A stretch of 22,832 nt of DNA from an uncultured Acidimicrobiales bacterium (lineage in GTDB: Bacteria > Actinomycetota > Acidimicrobiia > Acidimicrobiales > Iamiaceae), in NCBI GenBank assembly GCA_937926025.1, contig CALANQ010000075.1:1-22832 (forward strand), in the 5' to 3' direction. The translations under genes were made by a program, and so were the position numbers. Below are positions 16,108 to 22,832 of the stretch, in pieces; position 1 is the first letter of the stretch; every line of letters starts with the position of its first letter. The notes under the pieces are model-generated. The model was not told the DNA's origin, made no database searches, and saw nothing but the letters and a program-made list of their open reading frames with translations.

Positions 16108-16954
16108 CCGGCTGCAGCTGGGAGTCGGGCGATGCCGGCTCCCAGCCGGGTCCCTTGTAGAGGCGACGGAACCGGTCCCGCCAGCGCGGCGTGGCCCGGA
16201 TGTCCCGTCCCAGCGCCCGCCACTCGTGGAAGGCGATGGTGAACAGGTTGTACGAGTGGATGTTCTGGGGGAGCCCGTAGATCAGGGGCTCGCCTTCGGG
16301 CTCGTAGGTGCCGAACAGCCGGTCCCAGATGATGAAGATGCCGCCGTAGTTCCGGTCCAGGTACTGCGGGTTGGAGCCGTGGTGGACGCGGTGGTGGCTC
16401 GCCGAGTTGAGCACGGCCTCGAACGGCCCGATGCGGTCGATGACCTCGGTGTGGATCCAGTACTGGTAGATCAGGTTGATGGCGCCGCTCATCACGATGA
16501 GCGCCGGCGACACCCCGACGAGCGCGAGGAACCCCACGAAGAAGGCGGTCTGGAACGCGGTCCACGGCTGCCGCAGCGCCGTGCTGAGGTTGAACTCCAG
16601 GCTGGAGTGGTGGTTGACGTGCGAGGCCCAGAAGAAGCGGGTCTCGTGGCTGATGCGGTGGTCCCAGTAGTAGATGAAGTCCCACCCGACGATGGCGACG
16701 ACCCAGCCGAGGACGCCCGTCCCGAGGTCGACGACGCGGTAGGGCCACAGCAGGGTGGCGAACCACCAGCCCACGATGCCCATCACCAGGTTGATGGTCA
16801 CCAGCGAGCCGAGGCCCATGCCCAGCGACGCCCAGAAGTCCCGCCGATCGATGCGGCGGTGCCGGCGGTGCAGCACGAGCAGCTCCACCACCATCAGCCC
16901 GAAGAACAACGGGATCGCGTAGAGCGTCAGATCCGGCGGGTGCTCCCCTCCCAT
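16100..16954 (-). CDS. Fatty-acid hydroxylase/sterol-desaturase family membrane protein
   Basis: This 284-residue integral membrane di-iron oxygenase belongs to the fatty-acid hydroxylase/sterol desaturase superfamily and probably oxidises a lipid or sterol-like substrate. Hydrophobic helices are at about 11-28, 45-69, 80-97 and 132-168. The histidine clusters that bind the two irons are present: HRISH (99-103), HVNHH (112-116) and HHRVHH (187-192), with H168 as an extra candidate. The spacing HxxxH, HxxHH, HHxxHH follows the family. ATG at 16952-16954 has GGGAGG 8 nt upstream as a Shine-Dalgarno site. Its last 8 bp overlap the glpX end on the other strand. The natural substrate (fatty acid, carotenoid or hopanoid) is not determined by sequence. 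Confidence 0.88.
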   Translation of the reverse strand: MGGEHPPDLTLYAIPLFFGLMVVELLVLHRRHRRIDRRDFWASLGMGLGSLVTINLVMGIVGWWFATLLWPYRVVDLGTGVLGWVVAIVGWDFIYYWDHRISHETRFFWASHVNHHSSLEFNLSTALRQPWTAFQTAFFVGFLALVGVSPALIVMSGAINLIYQYWIHTEVIDRIGPFEAVLNSASHHRVHHGSNPQYLDRNYGGIFIIWDRLFGTYEPEGEPLIYGLPQNIHSYNLFTIAFHEWRALGRDIRATPRWRDRFRRLYKGPGWEPASPDSQLQPVS

Positions 16955-17030
16955 GCGCCCAGCCTCCCACCTCGGCCCGGTCCGGGCGAACTCCGTGCGG
17001 CCCCGCCAGGCCCTCGGCCCGTGGGCAGGT

Positions 17031-17993
17031 TCAGACGACGGGCAGGCCGGCGGCGCTCAGCTCGTCGCGCCGGGCGCGCTCCTCGGCCCGGTCCCGCAGG
17101 ATGCCGATCTGCTGGCACGCCGTGACCACCACCAGCAGAGCGAGGACACCCGCCTCCGTGGCGTGGGTCAGCGCCCGGGCCCAGTCGGCCATGGCGTCAG
17201 TGGGCCGCCAGGCCGAGTCGGCGACGGAGTCGCCGTCGTCGGTGACCATCAGGCTGTAGATGGTGGAGAGCAGCAGCATCGACCACGGGATCAGCATCGG
17301 CAGCCACAGCACGATGGAGACCAGGTCGTAGCGGAGGCGCCCCGCCCGCCAGATGCGGTTGAGGACCGGCCAGCGCAGCAGCAGGAACTGGGCGAAGAGC
17401 ATGCCGAAGGCCAGCAGGTAGCGCACCAGCAGGTCCGAGCGGGAGCGGATGCCCGGCGCGGTGATGCCGAGGGTGACCGGCAGCATCCACCACGCCGGCA
17501 GCGCCAGCACGGGCAGGATCGAGCCGAAGGGGGCGTGGTCGGGGCGGAGGTTCCGGCCGAGGCGGCCGATCCACCCGGCGATGACCAGCGCCGTGGCCAC
17601 CAGGATCCCGAGCGTGACCCACATCCGGAACTGGCTGTAGGACGCCACGCGGACCTCGTTGGCCGGGAGCAGGACGGCGTTGACGTTGGCCCACCACTCC
17701 GACGAGCGCACGGGGTCGGGCGCGCCGCGCTCGAACTCGGACCAGTGGAACGCCCAGATGGTGGCGACCACCAGGGCCGCCGACGCCGCCAGCCACGGCA
17801 GCGGCGAGACGGCGTGCCGGGCGAAGCGCATCTTGGCGCTCTCCTCGGCGGTGGGCGCCGTGGTCCGGTTGAAGCCGAGGGGCGTGTTCAGCGACCCCGC
17901 GACGGCAGCCGGCGAAGCCATCGCATCGACGGGACGCCCGGGGAACGGACGCCCTCCCGCCGGCGTCGACGGGGGACCCTCACCCTCGCTCAT
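17031..17993 (-). CDS. Six-helix membrane protein of unknown function
   Basis: This 320-residue protein is not one I recognise. The first 60 residues are cytoplasm-like, rich in Pro, Gly and Ala. Six hydrophobic helices follow at about 64-84, 125-143, 158-178, 188-207, 225-250 and 281-299. A soluble loop with SSEWWANVNAVLLP lies between helices 1 and 2, and the C-terminus is charged (DRAEERARRDEL). I see no catalytic motif or transporter signature. ATG at 17991-17993 has GGGAGGA 7 nt upstream. It lies 66 bp downstream of atpC on the same strand, with a possible promoter (TAGGCT at 18039-18044) in the gap. It might be read through from the ATP synthase operon or transcribed on its own. Confidence 0.7.
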   Translation of the reverse strand: MSEGEGPPSTPAGGRPFPGRPVDAMASPAAVAGSLNTPLGFNRTTAPTAEESAKMRFARHAVSPLPWLAASAALVVATIWAFHWSEFERGAPDPVRSSEWWANVNAVLLPANEVRVASYSQFRMWVTLGILVATALVIAGWIGRLGRNLRPDHAPFGSILPVLALPAWWMLPVTLGITAPGIRSRSDLLVRYLLAFGMLFAQFLLLRWPVLNRIWRAGRLRYDLVSIVLWLPMLIPWSMLLLSTIYSLMVTDDGDSVADSAWRPTDAMADWARALTHATEAGVLALLVVVTACQQIGILRDRAEERARRDELSAAGLPVV

Positions 17994-18038
17994 CTGCTGG
18001 TTCCTCCCGCCCGGAGACCGACTCCCGGACGACCCGAG

Positions 18039-18044
18039 AGCCTA
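18039..18044 (-). promoter_or_regulatory. Possible -10 box upstream of the six-helix membrane protein
   Basis: TAGGCT on the minus strand fits TANNNT about 45 nt before the ATG, which would leave a leader carrying the Shine-Dalgarno site. No matching -35 is evident, so it is tentative. Confidence 0.3.
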
Positions 18045-18059
18045 TTGCTGGAACATCGT

Positions 18060-18461
18060 TCAGACCGGGACCACGCCCGCCACGTCGAGGCGGAGCTCGG
18101 CCCGGCGCACCGCTTCGACGGCGGCCGGGTCGAAGGGATCCTCGGCGAGGGCGATCTTGGCGTTGGCGAGCGCCCGCTGCGCCCGCTCGGCGTCGATGTG
18201 GTCAGCGGCCTCGGAGACGTCGCTCAGGACCGACACCTCGTTGTTGCTGACCTCGACGAACCCGCCGTGGACGGCGAACACGGCGTCGTCGCCCTCGGCC
18301 GGCCGGATGATGACCTTCCCGATCTCCAGCGCACCCACGAAGGGCGCGTGGCCGGTGAGGAACGTGATGTCGCCGCCCTCGACCGTGCGGGCGGTGACGA
18401 ACTCGGCCTCGCCGGACCAGAGGATCCGCTCGGGCGAGACGACCTGGACCGTCATCGTCAT
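18060..18461 (-). CDS. atpC: ATP synthase epsilon subunit
   Basis: This 133-residue epsilon subunit is part of the F1 central stalk and regulates ATP hydrolysis. The N-terminal beta-sandwich is visible in TVQVVSPERILWSGEAEFV, GDITFLTGHAPFVGALEIG and AVHGGFVEVSNNEVSVL. The C-terminal two-helix arm runs from about residue 85 to the end (AERAQRALANAKIAL...AAVEAVRRAELRLDVAG). ATG at 18459-18461 starts 7 bp after the atpD stop; another ATG two codons later is possible, and a longer frame to 18509 overlaps atpD and is unlikely. It is the last gene of the operon. Confidence 0.93.
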   Translation of the reverse strand: MTMTVQVVSPERILWSGEAEFVTARTVEGGDITFLTGHAPFVGALEIGKVIIRPAEGDDAVFAVHGGFVEVSNNEVSVLSDVSEAADHIDAERAQRALANAKIALAEDPFDPAAVEAVRRAELRLDVAGVVPV

Positions 18462-18468
18462 GGGACGA

Positions 18469-19916
<1,448 letters not shown>

Positions 19917-19920
<4 letters not shown>

Positions 19921-20915
19921 GACTGCTCTCCTGAGCTGAAGTGATCCGTGCGATGGGTGGTGAGGTGGTGCGAGGCGAACACGTCGTCGGTGCTCACCTG
20001 GTCGACCAGGAGGTCGCTGCCGCCGGTCTGGCTCTGGCGGAGCGCTTCGGCGCCGCCGACGATCTCCATGATCTCGGTGGTGATGGCGTCCTGCCGAGCC
20101 CGGTTCATCACCCGGCTCAGCTTGATGATCATCTCCTCGGCGTTCTCCGTGGCGGACTTCATGGCCCGCTGGCGAGCGGCGTGCTCGGACGCCGCCGAGT
20201 CGAGGAGGGCGGCGTAGAGCCGGGCCTCGGCGTAGCGGGGCAGGAGCCGGTCGAGGATCTCGGTGGGGCTGGGCTCGAACTCGTAGTCAGCGGTGGGGCC
20301 GGTGGCCTCCGCATCCTCGAGCGACGTGGTGTCGAGCGGCATGTACTGCGCCACCTGGGCGACCTGGGTGCCCATGCTGAGGAACTGCGTGTACGCGAGG
20401 TGGACCTCGGAGTACTCACCGGACTCGAAGCGCTCGGCCACGTAGCCGGCGACGGCCCGAGCGTCCTCGTAGCCGGGCGCGTCGGAGAAGCCGATGAAGC
20501 TCTCCGCGATCTCCCAGCCCCGGAAGCGGAAGTACCCGGTGGCCTTCTTGCCGACCGTGATGAGGGCGGTCTTGCGACCGGCCTCCTGGTCGGCGGCCAT
20601 GGCCCGCTCCGCCGCACGGATGACCGACGAGTTGTAGCCACCGGCCAGGCCGCGGTCGGCGGCGACCACGACGTAGGCCACGGTGGTGACGTCGGACCGG
20701 GGGTTGAGCAGCGGCGAGTCCCCACCGGCACCGGCGGCGGCGAGGTTGCGGATCACGTCGGTGATGCGCTCGCTGTAGGGACGGGCCGCGGCCACGCGCT
20801 CCTGCGCCTTGGCGATGCGGCTCGCGGAGATGAGCTCCATCGCCTTGGTGATCTTCTTGGTGGATTGGACGGACTTGATCCTCCGGCGGAGGACCCGTTC
20901 CTGGCCGCTGGCCAC
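19917..20915 (-). CDS. atpG: ATP synthase gamma subunit with C-terminal extension
   Basis: This 332-residue gamma subunit is the rotor shaft of F1. The N-terminal helix LRRRIKSVQSTKKITKAMELISASRI and the C-terminal helix MNRARQDAITTEIMEIVGGAEAL are the two halves of the coiled coil, and AADRGLAGGYNSSV is the Rossmann-like domain. In most bacteria the protein ends within a few residues of GGAEAL (here residue 292). This one continues for 40 residues (293-332) of polar, His/Asp/Ser-containing sequence that ends as the coding strand enters the atpD ribosome-binding site. Start GTG at 20913-20915 has AGGAG 5 nt upstream, 8 bp after the atpA stop. Apart from the tail, the chain looks intact. Confidence 0.96.
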
Positions 20916-20923
20916 AGCGTCTC

Positions 20924-22459
20924 CTAGCCCTCGACGGCGGCGGCTTCGGAGCCGGTGCCGAACTCGTTGGCGAAGTCGGCGAGGGCGGCCTTGAGGCCGT
21001 CCTCGTCGAGGGTGCCCTCGTCGCGGATCTGGGCGAGGAGGCCGCCGAAGCGGGCCTTCAGCCAGGTCAGCAGGTCGGCCTCGTACCGCTGGACGTTCTC
21101 CACGGCGACCGAGTCGAGGTAGCCGCGGGTGCCGGCGTAGAGCACCACGACCTGGTCCTCGACGGGCAGCGGCGAGTTGAGGCCCTGCTTGAGCAGCTCC
21201 ACCAGGCGGCGGCCACGGTCGAGCGTGGCCTGCGACACGGCGTCGAGCTCGGAGCCCAGCGAGGCGAACGCCTCGAGCTCGCGGAACTGGGCGAGGTCGC
21301 CCTTGAGCGTGCCCACGGCCGTCTTCATGGCCTTGATCTGGGCGGCGCCACCGACTCGGGACACCGACTGGCCGACGTTCACGGCCGGGCGGATGCCGGA
21401 CTTGAACAGGTCCTCCTCCAGGAAGACCTGGCCGTCGGTGATCGAGATCACGTTGGTGGGGATGTAGGCCGAGATGTCGCCGGCCTTGGTCTCGATGATG
21501 GGCAGTGCCGTCATGGAGCCGGCGCCGTTGGCGTCGGACAGCTTGGCGGCCCGCTCCAGCAGGCGGCTGTGCAGGTAGAACACGTCGCCGGGGTAGGCCT
21601 CACGTCCCGGCGGGCGGCGCAGCAGCAGCGAGACGGAGCGGTAGGCCTCGGCCTGCTTCGACAGGTCGTCGTACACCGCGAGGGCGTGCTGGCCGTTCTC
21701 CATCCAGTGCTGGCCCATGGCGCAGCCGGTGTAGGGGGCGAGGTACTTGAACGGCGCCGGATCGGACGCCGGGGACACGACCACGACCGTGTACTCCATG
21801 GCGCCGCGCTCCTCGAGCGTGGCCACCGTCTGGGCGACGGTGGAGGCCTTCTGGCCGATGGCCACGTACACGCAGTTCACCCCGAGACCCTTCTGGTTCA
21901 GGATGGTGTCGATGGCGACCGAGGTCTTGCCGGTCTTGCGGTCGCCGATGATCAGCTCTCGCTGGCCACGGCCGATGGGCGTCATGGCGTCGATGGCCTT
22001 GATGCCCGTCTGGAGCGGCTCGTGCACGGGCTTGCGGCCCATGATGCCGGGGGCCTGGACCTCCATGCGGCGGGTGCCCACGTTGGTGAGCGGGCCCTTG
22101 CCGTCGACCGGCTCGCCCAGCGTGTTCACGACGCGGCCGAGGAGGCCGTCGCCGCAGGGCACGGAGAGGATCTTGCCGGTCGCCCGGACCACCTGGCCTT
22201 CCTCGATGCTGCCAACTTCGCCGAGCACCACGGCGCCGATGGATTCTTCGTCGAGGTTGAGGGCGAGACCGATGGTCCCGTCCTCGAACTCCAGCATCTC
22301 GTTGACCGCGCAGTCCGGCAGGCCACCGACGGAGGCGATGCCGTCGCCGACCTCGAGCACGCGGCCGACCTGAGCGGCGGACACGTCGGGCGTGAAGCCC
22401 TCGAGGTTCTTGCGAAGCGCAGAGGTGATGTCTTCGATGTTGATCGTGAGCTCGGCCAT
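20924..22459 (-). CDS. atpA: ATP synthase alpha subunit
   Basis: This 511-residue alpha subunit forms the F1 hexamer with beta and holds the non-catalytic nucleotide sites. The Walker A motif is GDRKTGKT (172-179). PASDPAPFKYLAPYTGCAMG and LLLRRPPGREAYPGDVFYLHSRLLERAAKL are conserved blocks, and SVSRVGG contains the arginine finger R368 that reaches the catalytic site. The C-terminal helical domain ends in an acidic tail. ATG at 22457-22459 has AGGAG upstream at a somewhat long spacing. It follows atpH by 33 bp and precedes atpG by 8 bp. Length and motifs are standard. Confidence 0.98.
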   Translation of the reverse strand: MAELTINIEDITSALRKNLEGFTPDVSAAQVGRVLEVGDGIASVGGLPDCAVNEMLEFEDGTIGLALNLDEESIGAVVLGEVGSIEEGQVVRATGKILSVPCGDGLLGRVVNTLGEPVDGKGPLTNVGTRRMEVQAPGIMGRKPVHEPLQTGIKAIDAMTPIGRGQRELIIGDRKTGKTSVAIDTILNQKGLGVNCVYVAIGQKASTVAQTVATLEERGAMEYTVVVVSPASDPAPFKYLAPYTGCAMGQHWMENGQHALAVYDDLSKQAEAYRSVSLLLRRPPGREAYPGDVFYLHSRLLERAAKLSDANGAGSMTALPIIETKAGDISAYIPTNVISITDGQVFLEEDLFKSGIRPAVNVGQSVSRVGGAAQIKAMKTAVGTLKGDLAQFRELEAFASLGSELDAVSQATLDRGRRLVELLKQGLNSPLPVEDQVVVLYAGTRGYLDSVAVENVQRYEADLLTWLKARFGGLLAQIRDEGTLDEDGLKAALADFANEFGTGSEAAAVEG

Positions 22460-22492
22460 GTGCCGTTTCTCCTGAGCCGTGTTGGGCGTGTC

Positions 22493-22832
22493 TTAGAGGC
22501 TGTTCTTGAGCTGTTCGAGGCGGCGGCGGACGGAACCGTCGATGACGGTGTCGCCCACCTGGGCCACGATGCCGCCCTGGATGGACGGGTCGATGATGAC
22601 GCGGACCTCGACCTGCTTGCCGGTGGCCGAGCCGAGGGCTTCGGCCAGGCGGGCCTTCTGGTCTTCGGTGAGGGCGATGGCGGAGCGAACCTCGGCCACC
22701 TCCTTGTTGCCTTCCGCGGCGGACATGGCGAGCAGCTCGTCCACGATCGCCGGGAGCTCCCGGATGCGGCCGGTGCCGACCACCAGCGAGACCAGGCTCA
22801 CGGTGGTGGGCTGGGCCTTGCCCGAGAGGAGG
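22493..22832 (-). CDS. atpH: ATP synthase delta subunit, C-terminal part
   Basis: This is the C-terminal 112 residues of the delta subunit (OSCP), which joins the F1 head to the peripheral stalk. The gene runs off the right edge of the window; the frame remains open through LLSGKAQPTTVSLVSLVVG. The end has the family's typical block: VRVIIDPSIQGGIVAQVGDTVIDGSVRRRLEQLKNSL. In some actinobacteria delta is fused to a b-like subunit, but the N-terminus is outside the window so I cannot tell. It is the first ATP synthase gene visible here; atpB, atpE and atpF should lie further right. Confidence 0.95.
   Translation of the reverse strand, partial: LLSGKAQPTTVSLVSLVVGTGRIRELPAIVDELLAMSAAEGNKEVAEVRSAIALTEDQKARLAEALGSATGKQVEVRVIIDPSIQGGIVAQVGDTVIDGSVRRRLEQLKNSL

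Noticed and set aside
18010..18028. Imperfect hairpin (CCCGGAG / CTCCCGG) downstream of atpC as a terminator
   Set aside because: One mismatch in a 7-bp stem, no T-tract, and it lies within the leader of the next gene; too weak to call.

Overview
This window is about 22.8 kb of very GC-rich DNA from an actinobacterium. Gene content (trehalose synthase, actinobacterial-type short glycogen phosphorylase, class II GlpX, F-ATPase order delta-alpha-gamma-beta-epsilon), many GTG starts, and a recurring TANNNT box 6-8 nt before start codons all fit Actinomycetota. I lean to an uncultured Acidimicrobiia-like lineage, but that placement is inference. Most of the window is ordinary core genome, and I found no defence system, CRISPR array, prophage, insertion sequence, tRNA or rRNA.

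The left edge is not biological. Bases 1-50 are the P7-side Illumina TruSeq adapter with its 6-nt index. Bases 51-71 are an inverted copy of bases 104-124. The window therefore starts at a chimeric contig end inside a rhomboid protease gene, and any translation through it carries a false tail.

Layout: (i) 72-4031: truncated rhomboid protease and trehalose synthase (minus), a secreted SGNH-type lipoprotein (plus), a nitroreductase (minus). (ii) 4158-6707: glycogen phosphorylase (plus). (iii) 6788-8969 (minus): enoyl-CoA hydratase, MeaB/ArgK-type GTPase, NifU-like Fe-S protein. (iv) 9084-10828 (plus): a tiny membrane protein overlapping an MFS transporter that carries an extra N-terminal soluble domain. 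(v) 10844-10968: two tandem near-identical 52-bp hairpin repeats between convergent genes. (vi) 11015-14988 (minus): alpha/beta hydrolase, J-domain protein, zinc-ribbon protein with an acidic tail, Ppx/GppA phosphatase. (vii) 15115-16107 (plus): GlpX fructose-1,6-bisphosphatase, with its 3' end overlapping a convergent fatty-acid hydroxylase/sterol-desaturase-family gene. (viii) 17031-17993 (minus): an unrecognised six-helix membrane protein. (ix) 18060-22832 (minus): the ATP synthase genes atpC, atpD, atpG, atpA and part of atpH.

Several genes share a storage-carbon and phosphate theme: TreS (maltose/trehalose), GlgP (glycogen breakdown), GlpX (gluconeogenesis) and Ppx (polyphosphate or ppGpp). 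They are scattered as single units, not arranged as one pathway operon. Most single genes lack a Shine-Dalgarno site and have a -10-like box directly before the start, suggesting leaderless transcripts. The ATP synthase genes, the NifU-like gene and the two membrane-protein genes at 16100-17993 have Shine-Dalgarno sites instead.

The items most worth a second look are the 52-bp hairpin pair, a second diverged palindromic repeat pair at 7636-7733, the leaderless-promoter pattern, the 40-residue C-terminal extension of the ATP synthase gamma subunit, the soluble domain on the MFS transporter, and the adapter/chimera artefact.
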